From Myroides albus (GTDB lineage: Bacteria > Bacteroidota > Bacteroidia > Flavobacteriales > Flavobacteriaceae), in contig NZ_WMJX01000002.1 in the NCBI RefSeq assembly GCF_009711045.1, forward strand, positions 164,244-228,243: a stretch of DNA of 64,000 nt, given 5' to 3'. Positions 1 to 9,767 of this stretch are shown here, piece by piece (position 1 is the first letter of the stretch; the number at the start of each line of letters is the position of its first letter). The translations under genes and the position numbers were made by a program. Under the pieces are notes generated by a model. The model was given only the letters and a program-made list of their open reading frames with translations, was not told the DNA's origin and searched no databases.

Positions 1-360
1 TCGAATAAGGCTATAATGCCTATTCTATGGAAGCTATATCCGAATCACCCCCTTTTATTGGAGGCTTACTTTGACGAGCCAAATGGTATGTTAGATTATG
101 TAAAAAAACCGCTATTGTCAAGAGAAGGTGCAAATGTTACCCTCTATCAAAATGGAAAGATTACAGAGGCTACACCAGGTGAATATGGTGAGGAAGGATA
201 CATCTGCCAAGCATTAGCAAAACTACATCGAGAAAATACAGGATACTCTATCATCGGAAGCTGGATCATCGGACAAGAACCATGTGGCATCACCTTTAGA
301 GAGAGTAATCGACTAATTACAACAGACAAAAGTAGGTTTATCCCTCATATCATAGAATAA
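1..360 (+). CDS. Glutathionylspermidine synthase-like ATP-grasp protein, C-terminal part
   Basis: The reading frame is open from the first base of the window, so the gene begins upstream and only about 119 residues are present. The text matches the C-terminal end of the glutathionylspermidine synthase family (YgiC/YjfC and GspS synthetase domain): SNKAI, then LWKLYPNHPLLLEAYFD, YVKKPLLSREGANV, and GSWIIGQEPCGITFRESN before the stop. These enzymes have an ATP-grasp fold and ligate glutathione, or an unknown peptide, to a polyamine. Most bacterial stand-alone members have no proven substrate, so only the family is assigned. The internal ATG at 16 lies inside the conserved domain and is not a real start. 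The gene is followed by an intrinsic terminator. Confidence 0.85.
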   Translation, partial: SNKAIMPILWKLYPNHPLLLEAYFDEPNGMLDYVKKPLLSREGANVTLYQNGKITEATPGEYGEEGYICQALAKLHRENTGYSIIGSWIIGQEPCGITFRESNRLITTDKSRFIPHIIE

Positions 361-366
361 TTTATT

Positions 367-397
367 AAAGCTGATAACAACGATATCAGCTTTTTTT
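367..397 (+). terminator. Intrinsic terminator
   Basis: A perfect 10-bp stem (367-376 with 384-393) with a 7-base loop runs into a seven-T tract. It closes the ATP-grasp gene. Confidence 0.85.
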
Positions 398-447
398 ATC
401 AACCCAAATGTTTCTTGACGAAACACATACTTACTAATCCATAAACC

Positions 448-1020
448 ATGACATCAGAATTTATTTACGACAAGACTTATGAGAATGTAGTCTTTAATCC
501 TCACGATATTTCCTTCAAAGAGTTTGAAAACTGTCAATTTATCAATTGCGATTTTACGCAATGTTCTTTCCTTGCTACTATATTTATGGATTGCAACTTT
601 AGACATTGCAATTTTAAAGATGCGCAAATAGGTCATATTGGCTTCAGAACTTGTCATTTTTTCAATACCAATTTTACAAGGGTAAACTTTTCCATGATGG
701 ATCAAACGATCTTTGACTTTACCTTTACAGATTGCAATTTAGAGTTCACGCAATTCTATGGTCTTAAACTAAAGAATCAGATGTTTACCAACTGTAGTAT
801 GATTAGTGTTGATTTTTCAGATGCTGATTTGACTATGGCTATGTTTGACAATTGCAATTTATATCGCGCTGTCTTCCACAAAGCAAACGCTGAACGCGCA
901 GATTTCTACACAAGTTACAATTACGATATTGACCCACAGTTTACCAAAATCAAAAAAGCAATTTTCTCTAAAGATGGTTTGGCAGGTTTATTGATAAAAT
1001 ACCAATTAGTACTAAAATAA
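448..1020 (+). CDS. Pentapeptide-repeat protein
   Basis: The 190-residue protein has pentapeptide repeats from about residue 22 to 150 in the pattern x(N/D)(C/F)xF, for example CQFIN CDFTQ CSFLA and later CNLYR AVFHK ANAER ADFYT. Such repeats fold into a right-handed quadrilateral beta-helix. The C-terminal tail (YDIDPQFTKIKKAIFS, then an AGLL helix) resembles the dimerisation tail seen in stand-alone pentapeptide proteins. There is no signal peptide, so it is cytosolic. Some relatives (Qnr, MfpA) mimic DNA and protect gyrase, but nothing here proves that role. It stands alone between a terminator and the AsmA-like gene. Confidence 0.85.
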   Translation: MTSEFIYDKTYENVVFNPHDISFKEFENCQFINCDFTQCSFLATIFMDCNFRHCNFKDAQIGHIGFRTCHFFNTNFTRVNFSMMDQTIFDFTFTDCNLEFTQFYGLKLKNQMFTNCSMISVDFSDADLTMAMFDNCNLYRAVFHKANAERADFYTSYNYDIDPQFTKIKKAIFSKDGLAGLLIKYQLVLK

Positions 1021-1075
1021 TAGAATATCTCTATTATTTCTATTACTTTAGTTATCAGTAAATACCAATAAGTTC

Positions 1076-3364
1076 ATGAGAGTAATAAAAAAATCATATA
1101 AGTATCTCCTAATTGTCGCCATTTTATTCGTTTTATACGCAGTAGGACAGAACTATGTGAACCATTTTATTCACACTGAACTTCCAAAGATAATCACCGA
1201 AAAGAACAATACTCCCTATAACCTAAAGTACGGCAAAGTAGAATACTCACTTGCACTTCGAAAACTTACGATTAAAGACATTGAGCTAACACCTCATCAA
1301 ATTTTAAAAGACAAGCAAGCAACGCGTATTGAAGGAAATATATCCTCTATTTTCATACAGGGAGTAGAAATCTGGACGCTGCTGAAACAGCACAATTTAA
1401 TAGCTAATCGCATCGAACTTGATCGGCCTTATATCACCGTATGGAAAAGCGAAAGTGACAGTATACAAGAGAATCAATCTACTAAACTAACTGCAGGTAT
1501 AGATATTTCTAAAATCAAAGTAAACCATGCTGATGTAGTTATCAAAAGTCTTAAAGGTGGACATATCATCAATCAAATCTACAATTTTTCGAGTAAAGTA
1601 GAAGGTGTACATTTTGGACAAGAAACGAAAGACAAACCTATCCCCTTTACCTATACCTCTTATAGCATGAGTAGTGACTCTGTATACAATCGACTAAATG
1701 ACAGACACAGTTTAACTATCGGTAAAGTAAATATCACTACAACGGACATTCAAGCAGATAGTATCCGCATTAAGCCCTTGCAAAAGAGTCACGAACATAT
1801 TGACGCGATTAACGAAAACATCCTCTTGTTAAAAATACCAACGCTACACTTATCCAAAGTCGATTGGGGATATAAGAACATGGATGAGTTCTATGTCACT
1901 ATAGACGAAATCAACACTAAATCAGCAAAGTTTGGGCTACTTAATAAAAAGCAAAAAACGGACAAAAAAGAGCAAACAGAATTAGAAACAGCCCTACCCA
2001 AGCTCGTCCCTTTTGATCTAAGTATAAACAAAATTGCAATAGAGGACTTTGCATTTAACTCTTTGGATGCTTGGAAATCTGAACACACGAATATAAAAAT
2101 TAAGAGCATTGTCAACAAAGTAAACGATACATTGCATATCGGTTCAATAGCAGTCGATAATGCTGAAGTAACACATATACCACAACGTAAATTAATCACT
2201 CCAAAAGCAAAGGGAAAAAAGATCTTAGATATAGTCAAAATAGATTCTCTGACCGTTAGCAATACAAACTTTGTAATAAAAGAAAACAACAACAAACAAA
2301 ATAAACTATCTGTAGATAGTGTTAGTGCGGTTATTAAAGACATCTATATCACTCCGCTAACAGCTGTTAACAAATTGCCATTTGCCTATGGAGAAACGCA
2401 GTTCAAAACACGTAAAGTAAATTTTGACTCTGGTAAGTATTACCAAATAGAAATGGATAATATAGCCATTTCCAATCATACGATGTCCTTTAATAACTTT
2501 GTGATGAACCCTAAAATGTCTCGCAAGCAAATGGTCAAAACATTCAAGTACGCCGATGATATTTTCAGGTTAAAAGCGAAAGAAATTTCTTTGACAGACT
2601 ACGAATGGGGATTTGACGAGAAAGGAGTTGTTTTTTTTAATACAAAACTCTTGCAGTTAGACCAACTAAATGCAAACATCTATAGAGATAAAATACCTCC
2701 TCATAACATGAGTAATAAGTCGATGTTTAGCAAAAAGCTACGCGACATCAACTTTGGGTTAAGAATAGATGAAGTACGCATAAGAAAATCGCATTTGGTA
2801 TATGAAGAAAGCGATGCTAAAGCAGTAGCACCGGGTAAAATTACACTTGGTAATTTCACTGCAAATATTAAGAACTTAGCCAGTGGATACAACAAGAAAA
2901 AACTACCACTAACAACTATATCCGTAGATGCCAACTTTATGAATGCAGCACCTCTACATGTAGATTGGTCATTTAATATTCTGAATAGAGCTGATAAATT
3001 TAATATTAAGGGAACTGTAAAAAATTTCCCTGCTACTGCGATGCAGCCCTTCCTACAACCTTATGTCAAAGCCTCCACAGATGGAAAACTTGAACTTGTG
3101 CAGTTTAATTTCTCAGGAGATGCCAAAGTCGCTACAGGTACATTCGGTATGAAATACCAAAACTTAAGAGTAACTATTTACCGTAAAGATGGCAAAGCAA
3201 AGAAAAAAGTACTCTCTGCATTAGGTAACCTAATCATTCGCGATAACTCTAAAGGAGAGCTAAAAACGGTAAATATCAAAAAGGTTCAAAAAGTTGAAGA
3301 AAAGTCTTTCTTTAACTACCTTTGGTTATGTATTCTACAAGGTTTAAAGCAAACCATATTATAA
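1076..3364 (+). CDS. AsmA-like / DUF748-type envelope protein
   Basis: This 762-residue protein has one N-terminal membrane anchor (about residues 9-28) followed by a long, beta-rich extracytoplasmic region. The LxxxxIxLxxPxIxVWKS stretches and repeated amphipathic strands are typical of the AsmA/TamB/DUF748 superfamily, whose members bridge the envelope and are linked to lipid transport or outer-membrane assembly. A short basic segment and a final hydrophobic stretch (FFNYLWLCILQGLKQTIL) end the protein. The SDR gene starts 18 bp downstream and may be co-transcribed. The family placement rests on architecture rather than a specific motif. Confidence 0.65.
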   Translation: MRVIKKSYKYLLIVAILFVLYAVGQNYVNHFIHTELPKIITEKNNTPYNLKYGKVEYSLALRKLTIKDIELTPHQILKDKQATRIEGNISSIFIQGVEIWTLLKQHNLIANRIELDRPYITVWKSESDSIQENQSTKLTAGIDISKIKVNHADVVIKSLKGGHIINQIYNFSSKVEGVHFGQETKDKPIPFTYTSYSMSSDSVYNRLNDRHSLTIGKVNITTTDIQADSIRIKPLQKSHEHIDAINENILLLKIPTLHLSKVDWGYKNMDEFYVTIDEINTKSAKFGLLNKKQKTDKKEQTELETALPKLVPFDLSINKIAIEDFAFNSLDAWKSEHTNIKIKSIVNKVNDTLHIGSIAVDNAEVTHIPQRKLITPKAKGKKILDIVKIDSLTVSNTNFVIKENNNKQNKLSVDSVSAVIKDIYITPLTAVNKLPFAYGETQFKTRKVNFDSGKYYQIEMDNIAISNHTMSFNNFVMNPKMSRKQMVKTFKYADDIFRLKAKEISLTDYEWGFDEKGVVFFNTKLLQLDQLNANIYRDKIPPHNMSNKSMFSKKLRDINFGLRIDEVRIRKSHLVYEESDAKAVAPGKITLGNFTANIKNLASGYNKKKLPLTTISVDANFMNAAPLHVDWSFNILNRADKFNIKGTVKNFPATAMQPFLQPYVKASTDGKLELVQFNFSGDAKVATGTFGMKYQNLRVTIYRKDGKAKKKVLSALGNLIIRDNSKGELKTVNIKKVQKVEEKSFFNYLWLCILQGLKQTIL

Positions 3365-3382
3365 CCACTAAAAAAGACTATT

Positions 3383-4129
3383 ATGAAAACAGCCTTCATT
3401 ACTGGTGCTACTTCTGGCATAGGAAAAGCAACAGCTATTGCATTAGCTAACAATTACAGACTAATATTGTGCGGAAGAAGATCAGATAAATTAGAGGAAT
3501 TGAAAAGAGAACTTTCTTCTCAAACAGAAGTTCAAACACTGACTTTCGACGTTAGCGATAAGCGACAAGTAAATGAGGCAATCCAATCTTTGCCAAAAGA
3601 ATGGCAAAAGATCGATGTTTTAATCAATAATGCAGGGAATGCACATGGCCTATCGACTTTCCAAGATGCTGAACTCGATGACCTGGAAGCGATGATTGAC
3701 ATTAATGTCAAAGGTCTTATTTACGTAACGAAAGCAATTCTCCCTTTAATGCTATTGGGACAAAGTGGACACATCATCAACCTATCCTCTATTGCTGGTA
3801 AAGAAACCTATCAAAATGGGACTGTGTATTGTGCTTCTAAATCAGCTGTAGAATCTATTTCGAAAGGTCTGCGTTTAGACTTAGTCAATACCGGCATTAA
3901 AGTTACGAATGTTGCCCCTGGAGCTGTTGAAACAGAGTTTTCTCTCATTCGATTTAAAGGAGATAAAGATAGAGCCTCAAAAGTTTACGAAGGATATACT
4001 CCCCTTTTGGCAGAAGACATTGCCCATGCAATCGCCTACGCAGTTAATGCGCCAGAGCACGTTCAAATAGCAGATATGACTATATTTCCAAAAGCACAAG
4101 CTGGACCAACTGTATTTAATAAAAAGTAA
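3383..4129 (+). CDS. Short-chain dehydrogenase/reductase, YdfG-like
   Basis: This is a classical SDR of 248 residues. It has the Rossmann motif TGATSGIG (residues 7-14), NNAG (82-85), catalytic Ser136 (NLSSIAG), and the Tyr149-x3-Lys153 pair (YCASK). The ending and the PGAVETEFS loop resemble YdfG-type NADP-dependent 3-hydroxy acid dehydrogenases (serine, allo-threonine, 3-hydroxypropionate). The substrate cannot be fixed from sequence. Arg32-Arg33 after the second strand suggest NADPH preference. It follows the AsmA-like gene by 18 bp. Confidence 0.85.
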   Translation: MKTAFITGATSGIGKATAIALANNYRLILCGRRSDKLEELKRELSSQTEVQTLTFDVSDKRQVNEAIQSLPKEWQKIDVLINNAGNAHGLSTFQDAELDDLEAMIDINVKGLIYVTKAILPLMLLGQSGHIINLSSIAGKETYQNGTVYCASKSAVESISKGLRLDLVNTGIKVTNVAPGAVETEFSLIRFKGDKDRASKVYEGYTPLLAEDIAHAIAYAVNAPEHVQIADMTIFPKAQAGPTVFNKK

Positions 4130-4194
4130 AAAAAATACTGGGAAATCACATAACTTTACAGCAATAAAACTCACTGTAATTCAATTTTTATAGA

Positions 4195-4842
4195 ATGAAA
4201 AAAATAATAGCCATAGGACTTTTTATAGGGCTATATTGCAATGTTAGTTGGGCTGAAACAATTCATGCACAATTAGATATTAAATCGGAAATAACAGTAA
4301 AAGTAGATACTGTTTTTATTGATTTAAAGAATGATCCTGATTTTAAATTCAAAAATAACTTACGTTGGTTTCAAGATTCCGACTTAGCTCTTTTTGGCAT
4401 AAAGAAAAAGACTGGAGAACTATTTATGGAGCCGATGTTCTCACAAATTGAATCATTTGTAGATAATCTATCTATTGTCACCTTTGATGACCTTCAAGGT
4501 GCTATAAATAATAAAGGAGAAATAATTATTCCCTTTCAATATGAAGAATTACAAACAAGCAGTGAAGGGATGATTGCTTTCTATGAAAATGGCTTATGGG
4601 GCTTTTTCAACACATTAGGTGAAGTGGTTATAGAGCCATCTTTTGAATACGTCGGAAGTTTTTCTGATGGTCTGGTCTTGGCATCCAAAGACAATTTGTT
4701 TGGATACATCAACAAAAAAGGCAAAATCGCCATTCCATTTCAATACGATTACGCAAGTAATTTTGAAGATGGACAAGCACAGGTAGAAGTGAGATTTCAA
4801 TCGTTTATTATCAATAAAAAAGGAGTAAAAATAGCGGATTGA
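4195..4842 (+). CDS. WG-repeat exported protein
   Basis: A signal peptide (about residues 1-20, ending near SWA-ET) is followed by WG/KWG-type repeats: LALFGIKKKTGELFMEPMF, GAINNKGEIIIPFQYEE, LWGFFNTLGEVVIEPSFE and LFGYINKKGKIAIPFQYD. Each repeat is a beta hairpin of about 35 residues. The family is common in Bacteroidota and has no agreed biochemical role. The protein is probably periplasmic or surface-exposed. It ends just before a terminator shared with the convergent TonB receptor gene. Confidence 0.8.
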   Translation: MKKIIAIGLFIGLYCNVSWAETIHAQLDIKSEITVKVDTVFIDLKNDPDFKFKNNLRWFQDSDLALFGIKKKTGELFMEPMFSQIESFVDNLSIVTFDDLQGAINNKGEIIIPFQYEELQTSSEGMIAFYENGLWGFFNTLGEVVIEPSFEYVGSFSDGLVLASKDNLFGYINKKGKIAIPFQYDYASNFEDGQAQVEVRFQSFIINKKGVKIAD

Positions 4843-4850
4843 TGGGTATA

Positions 4851-4882
4851 AAAAAACGGGAACTTACTATTCCCGTTTTTTT
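4851..4882. terminator. Bidirectional intrinsic terminator
   Basis: The hairpin AACGGGA/TTCCCGTT is flanked by A6 on the left and T7 on the right, so it can end transcription from both sides. It lies between the convergent WG-repeat and TonB-receptor genes. Confidence 0.85.
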
Positions 4883-4896
4883 ATAGCCCTGGTCTA

Positions 4897-6777
4897 TTAA
4901 AGCCCATTAAACTTGACTCCTACTGAAAACCATCTACCTGGCATAGGGACAGCTCCTGCTTCAATATAAGTGGTATCAAATATATTTTGTGCATCTAAGT
5001 AAAAGCTGTAATTCTTTACATTGTAATTTAGTCGAATATCATTAATCCAATAGCTCTTATAACTAATGCGTTCACTGTAGCGATTTACCAATGTCGCACT
5101 AAAGTTTTTATAACTGTAATTAACTGAAGCTACAAATTGGTTGCGCAAACTCTCAATAGCGTACTTAGATAACTTTTCACTATCCTTGTTCTCAACTTTT
5201 GGATCTAAATAGGTGTAGGACATCCCTATATTCCATTTAGAAACTCCTTTACCGATAAGATAGTTTGCTCTAGTATTAAATCCTTTTGTCTTATTCTTCA
5301 TTGCATTATATGGCTGATAAGGATTTGAAACATCTACTCTCACCCAGTCAATAAAGTCGTTGATATCTCGGTAGAAAGCAAATGCTTCAACACTCAACCT
5401 ATTCTTTTGAAACTTACCTCCTAACTCAATCTGATAAGCTTTTTCTGGTTCTAAATCAGGATTTCCAATATTACCCGGTCTTTGATCTAAATACAAATCC
5501 GTAAAGCTCGGTATTCTACTTGCTGTACCTGCATTAAACAAAGCTTTCCAATTCTCGTTGATAGTATAACTTGCATCTACACCTGGAAAGAATTCCCAAC
5601 CATACTTCGTATTGTAATTGACATAAGCTCCTACATTGATGTCTAAACGATCAAAAAACTCTCGTTGTAATTCCGCATACATTCCATAATTTGTCTTACT
5701 GTGATCGCCAATATTCGTAGAGTTTATCTCTTCATATCTCATCTCTCCTCCAAATGAAATCTTAGCGAAATCAGCAAGATATTCCCCTCGTAGATTAGAT
5801 GTTATTGCATGCGAGTAATGTCTACTTCTCGCTACATCTAAATTATGTCTAAAATACTGATAATCATCAAAATTATAGCGATAAGCCACACTTGGCATAA
5901 GTGTAAAACGATCACTCAAATAATGTCTTGAACTAATATTAAACATTGTCGTTGATACAATTTCTTTTGACTCTTTATCACCTGGGGCAGCATAAAAACC
6001 ATTAGCTCCAAAAGAGCTTCTCGCATATCCTCCTAACACCATTATACTGTTATTCTCGTTAGGTACAAAGTTACCTTGATAAAAGGCTTTGTTATTGTGA
6101 TAAGCAGTATTGTAGCGATAGCCATTTCCCGAATCATGACTACCAAACAACATATGGTTGCTCTTCTCTTTCAGCAAAGTACCGCCTACTTGAACTCCTC
6201 TCCCATTAAAAACCTCACCGTGATCATCCTCTTTGTCCTTCTTAAAGTTTGTACCGCCATATACATGAGCAAATAAACCATCTTTCTTTGGGTTCTTAGT
6301 TACGATATTAACTACTCCTGTCAAGCTATTGATACCATACAAGCGAGCAGATGGTCCACGCACAATCTCGATGCGTTCAATCGCCTCTAAAGGTATAGGT
6401 ATATTTAAGCTATTGTGTCCTGTTTGTGGATCAGAAATTTTTTGTCCATTTAACAACAATACATTTTGTTCGAAACTACCTCCGTCTATGCTCAAATCCG
6501 CTTGAGTACCAAATGGACCACGTTGACGAATATCAACCCCAGCACTATAACTTAATAGCTCATTGACAGAAGAAACAGGAAGTTGTTTAATTTCCTCTTG
6601 ACCTATAATGGTAATATTCCTATTCTTTAAGGTACTTGGCAGCTGAAGGCGCTGATTATAAATAACTATTTCCTCAATCTTTGTAGAATCGTCTATTCTA
6701 TCTTCTCTTTCTTGTACTTGTGCATTTGCAGCCAAATAACTAAATACAATCACCGAAGTAATTAGAAATCTTTTCAT
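4897..6777 (-). CDS. TonB-dependent outer-membrane receptor, BtuB-like
   Basis: The 626-residue protein has a signal peptide (residues 1-19, ending ANA-Q), a candidate TonB-box-like stretch (EEIVIYNQ, about 35-42) and a plug domain at about 50-160 (IKQLPVSSVNELLSYSAGVDIRQRG, ALR-type ERIEIVRGPSARLYG). A 22-strand barrel follows, ending in GRWFSVGVKFNGL. The size and plug resemble BtuB-class receptors for cobalamin or ferric siderophores rather than SusC, since there is no carboxypeptidase-like N-terminal domain. I found no cobalamin riboswitch in the 260-bp upstream region, so the ligand is open. It is a single-gene unit, divergent from the L,D-transpeptidase. Confidence 0.85.
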   Translation of the reverse strand: MKRFLITSVIVFSYLAANAQVQEREDRIDDSTKIEEIVIYNQRLQLPSTLKNRNITIIGQEEIKQLPVSSVNELLSYSAGVDIRQRGPFGTQADLSIDGGSFEQNVLLLNGQKISDPQTGHNSLNIPIPLEAIERIEIVRGPSARLYGINSLTGVVNIVTKNPKKDGLFAHVYGGTNFKKDKEDDHGEVFNGRGVQVGGTLLKEKSNHMLFGSHDSGNGYRYNTAYHNNKAFYQGNFVPNENNSIMVLGGYARSSFGANGFYAAPGDKESKEIVSTTMFNISSRHYLSDRFTLMPSVAYRYNFDDYQYFRHNLDVARSRHYSHAITSNLRGEYLADFAKISFGGEMRYEEINSTNIGDHSKTNYGMYAELQREFFDRLDINVGAYVNYNTKYGWEFFPGVDASYTINENWKALFNAGTASRIPSFTDLYLDQRPGNIGNPDLEPEKAYQIELGGKFQKNRLSVEAFAFYRDINDFIDWVRVDVSNPYQPYNAMKNKTKGFNTRANYLIGKGVSKWNIGMSYTYLDPKVENKDSEKLSKYAIESLRNQFVASVNYSYKNFSATLVNRYSERISYKSYWINDIRLNYNVKNYSFYLDAQNIFDTTYIEAGAVPMPGRWFSVGVKFNGL

Positions 6778-7037
6778 TTTGTATTTATTTCAATCGTTAG
6801 TTTATCCTGTTGATCTTCACAATGAATCACAGTGCAAACTTACAGGGAGAACAGCTAAAGCGAATAGTCCGGTTTTTAATTTTAGCATAGTCCACTTTGT
6901 ATCCCTAAAATTCTAATAATGTAAACAAACGGATAACCCTCATGGCGAAAATTGCTAAACTGCACAATTTCAGACTATAATAAAATAAATCATTTAAAAT
7001 TAAAAATTATTACTAATTTTAGTATTATTTTCTTAAA

Positions 7038-8630
7038 ATGAAAAACTTATACTATCTAATACCCTTGCTGATTTTCTATACTGCGTGCAAGAAACCAGTG
7101 GCTCAGCAAATGCAAATTGTCTACAACGACAGCATTAAAGTTCAACCTTTAGACTATAAGGCTGCTATTGTTATGGACAGTATTATCCTATCTAAACAGA
7201 GCGAAAATGTGCAGTCGTTTTATGCACTAAATGACAATAAATCAGCTTGGTTTGACAAAGACAACAGAGCTCAGTTAATTCAGATTATAAATGATAATTA
7301 CAAAGAAGGTATCATTCAGAATAAGAACTTGCAAATTGATAGCTTGAAATACTATCATGCGAATTACGCTGACTTAGATGATCAAGCAAAAACAAGAGCG
7401 GATATTCTTTTCAGTAAGAGCTTTGTTTTGAATGCCAATAATTTCTTCAATGGCGTACTGAACCCAAAGCGCCTATCTAAAGATTGGGATTTAGATCGAA
7501 AAGAGTTAAATGCTGAGGCCACTATGCTACTCGCTCTTGACAATAGAGCTATTGTTACAACCTTTGATAGTCTGCGCCCTGTACATAAAGAATATACTTA
7601 TCTGAAACAAAAGTTGGAAGATTTGTATCATTTACAAAAAGATACTTTGCACCCTATCACCCAAAACGTGAATGTCAATGATACAGTACAGGGAATAGAA
7701 ACAATCAAGAAACACTTGTCATTTCTGTCTTTATATGCAGACTCTTTGAAAATAGACAACGTATACGATCAAGGTTTAGAAACTACTGTAAAGCAGCTTC
7801 AAACAGCTAAGAAATTGCCAGTTTCGAACAAGCTTGATGTAAATCTTATTAAGGCCATTGACAATGAAGAAAATAGAATAAAAGAAAAGCTAATCGTAAA
7901 CCTTGAAAGATGGCGTTGGTTTCCAAGAACTTTTGGTGATCATTATATCTTGGTAAATATAGCTGGGTTTAATTTGGTTACTGTTTCTAATAAGGACACA
8001 ATAAAAGAACATAAAGTAATTGTGGGAACTACAGCGCGTAAAACACCAATTCTTACCTCCACATTGACTAATATCTCAATGAACCCAACTTGGACAGTGC
8101 CACCAACTATTTTAAAAAATGATATGGCACCCAAAGCAGCCACAGACTCAACTTATTTTGGCAAAAGAAACTTTACAATCTACGATAAATCAACAGGAAA
8201 AGCAGTAGATCCAAAAGAGTGGAATGCGGACAAATACGGTTCATATCGATATGTGCAAAAAGGAGGTCCAGGAAATACATTGGGCCGCATCAAGTTTATG
8301 TTCAATAACAATCATGCCGTATATTTACACGATACGCCAAATCACGCTTATTTTAACCGAGAAAATAGAAATATGAGTTCAGGTTGCGTTCGAGTACAAG
8401 ACCCATTTGATTTGGCCGAATTTATATTTCAAGTACAAGAGAATGATATATCAAAAGAAAAAGTAGACGAAATCATAAAATCGCACAAAACGACTAACTT
8501 TAAAGTATCGGAAATACCAGTTCATGTACATCAATTGTATTGGACAATACAAGTGGATAAGAAAGGAAATATTAAAGAGTACAGAGATGTATACAACTTT
8601 GACTCTGATTTATATAAAAAATTACAATAG
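7038..8630 (+). CDS. YcbB-type murein L,D-transpeptidase, lipoprotein
   Basis: A short hydrophobic N-terminus with Cys17 (FYTACKKP) suggests a lipoprotein signal. The 530-residue length and layout fit the YcbB/LdtD family: a large N-terminal region, a peptidoglycan-binding-like segment near 240-270 (VYDQGLETTVKQLQ), and a YkuD catalytic domain at about 300-470. The active site reads HDTPNHAYF (His431) and MSSGCVRVQDP (Cys450). These enzymes make 3-3 cross-links or attach proteins to murein in the periplasm. The gene converges on a second, unrelated-subfamily L,D-transpeptidase with a shared terminator between them. Confidence 0.9.
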   Translation: MKNLYYLIPLLIFYTACKKPVAQQMQIVYNDSIKVQPLDYKAAIVMDSIILSKQSENVQSFYALNDNKSAWFDKDNRAQLIQIINDNYKEGIIQNKNLQIDSLKYYHANYADLDDQAKTRADILFSKSFVLNANNFFNGVLNPKRLSKDWDLDRKELNAEATMLLALDNRAIVTTFDSLRPVHKEYTYLKQKLEDLYHLQKDTLHPITQNVNVNDTVQGIETIKKHLSFLSLYADSLKIDNVYDQGLETTVKQLQTAKKLPVSNKLDVNLIKAIDNEENRIKEKLIVNLERWRWFPRTFGDHYILVNIAGFNLVTVSNKDTIKEHKVIVGTTARKTPILTSTLTNISMNPTWTVPPTILKNDMAPKAATDSTYFGKRNFTIYDKSTGKAVDPKEWNADKYGSYRYVQKGGPGNTLGRIKFMFNNNHAVYLHDTPNHAYFNRENRNMSSGCVRVQDPFDLAEFIFQVQENDISKEKVDEIIKSHKTTNFKVSEIPVHVHQLYWTIQVDKKGNIKEYRDVYNFDSDLYKKLQ

Positions 8631-8636
8631 CCCAAT

Positions 8637-8667
8637 AAAAAAGCAGTTCACGATGAACTGCTTTTTA
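8637..8667. terminator. Bidirectional intrinsic terminator
   Basis: The stem AAAAGCAGTTCA/TGAACTGCTTTT has a 3-base loop, with A/T runs on both sides. It separates the two convergent L,D-transpeptidase genes. Confidence 0.85.
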
Positions 8668-8692
8668 TATATAAACGTTTTACACTAAAAAA

Positions 8693-9454
8693 CTAAACTA
8701 TTCTTGACTTTACTTGATAGTCTTTATTAGGATGGTAAATAAAAAGACATGATTTACCTTTAATTAACTCTATCAAAGTATCATTCACTTCTACTGGAAC
8801 TGCAGGGCAACCATAACTTCTACCCAATTTTCCTTGCGCTCTTACAAGGTCTTCAGAAGCATAGTCTGCTCCGTGAACAACAATTGCTCTTGCTCTTGCA
8901 TTGTCATTAATCCCTCTTTCTACTCCATCCAATCGCAATGAAAACCCATTGCGACCTGTATATGTTTCACCTGTTTTGTAGAACCCTAAACTACTCATAT
9001 GTGAATTTATTCGGTTAGAAAAAGCAGTAGCATATTCATCACCCGTCTTTTTGCCATGTGCAACGTACGACTGTAGAACAACCTCATTCGAATCCATATC
9101 AATAACCCATAAGCGCTGTTGTGAGGAAGATAAACTAAAATCGACGATTGTCAACTTAGTGTTTAATATTTCACCATTCTCAACCATCTTATAATAGCCG
9201 CGCAAAGCCGTACTAAAAACCTTTAAAGAAGGAGCTTCATATGAATTTAAAGTAAGGGAGTTATACGTTGAAGTTGCCAAACTTTCAAAACTATCCTCAC
9301 TTTTGATCTCTTCTAATTCTCTTGTATTCGCAACATCAACTTCATTCACTAAGTTAATTGTCTCTACATTTGTCCAATTTCTCTCATAATTTGTACGACC
9401 AGCTCCAACAATAGAAAACGTCAATACAAATAAAGCAATAAACTTTGTTCTCAT
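8693..9454 (-). CDS. YkuD_2-type murein L,D-transpeptidase domain protein
   Basis: The 253-residue protein has an N-terminal hydrophobic signal (about 1-20) and a low-complexity linker to about residue 75. The catalytic domain belongs to the murein L,D-transpeptidase catalytic domain family (PF13645 type): LWVIDMDSNEVVLQSYVAHG, AIVVHGADY (His194) and GRSYGCPAVP (Cys216). This subfamily lacks the SxGCxR motif of classical YkuD enzymes and has GRSxGCPA instead. It should act in the periplasm on peptidoglycan stem peptides, but its exact reaction is unproven. It is transcribed alone. Confidence 0.88.
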   Translation of the reverse strand: MRTKFIALFVLTFSIVGAGRTNYERNWTNVETINLVNEVDVANTRELEEIKSEDSFESLATSTYNSLTLNSYEAPSLKVFSTALRGYYKMVENGEILNTKLTIVDFSLSSSQQRLWVIDMDSNEVVLQSYVAHGKKTGDEYATAFSNRINSHMSSLGFYKTGETYTGRNGFSLRLDGVERGINDNARARAIVVHGADYASEDLVRAQGKLGRSYGCPAVPVEVNDTLIELIKGKSCLFIYHPNKDYQVKSRIV

Positions 9455-9767
9455 TAATTCATTATTCTTTTTTAGGGTTAAAATTTTTATAGAAACGTAA
9501 ATTTATAAAATATCTTTTAAACTTTCCTACAATTTTATAAATGTGTTACTAAATAACTACTACTAAAACGCAACACTTCCAACTATATTTCAACAACTTA
9601 GAAAATATCGGGCCATTTTTGGTTAATAAAAATAGAATTAAGCAATATCAGTTACAGATTCGAAAAAAATAAAAGTCTAACAGAATTAAGGAGGAAACAA
9701 TCTACTAATTTGATAACTATACGTAACTTTGTATAACACAATGAAGTTATAATTAAATTTTAAGGCT
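9455..9767. other. Divergent intergenic region, 313 bp
   Basis: It carries the upstream regions of the leftward L,D-transpeptidase and the rightward gpmI. Apart from the -7 box at 9724-9731, no ORF, repeat or hairpin of note is seen. Confidence 0.6.
9724..9731 (+). promoter_or_regulatory. -7 promoter box (TAACTTTG) of gpmI
   Basis: It matches the Bacteroidota -7 consensus TAnnTTTG, 36 bp before the gpmI ATG. No good -33 TTG lies at the expected spacing. Confidence 0.5.

Noticed and set aside
6778..7037. Cobalamin riboswitch upstream of the BtuB-like receptor
   Set aside because: I could not find the conserved cobalamin box or the expected multi-arm structure in the 260-bp gap.
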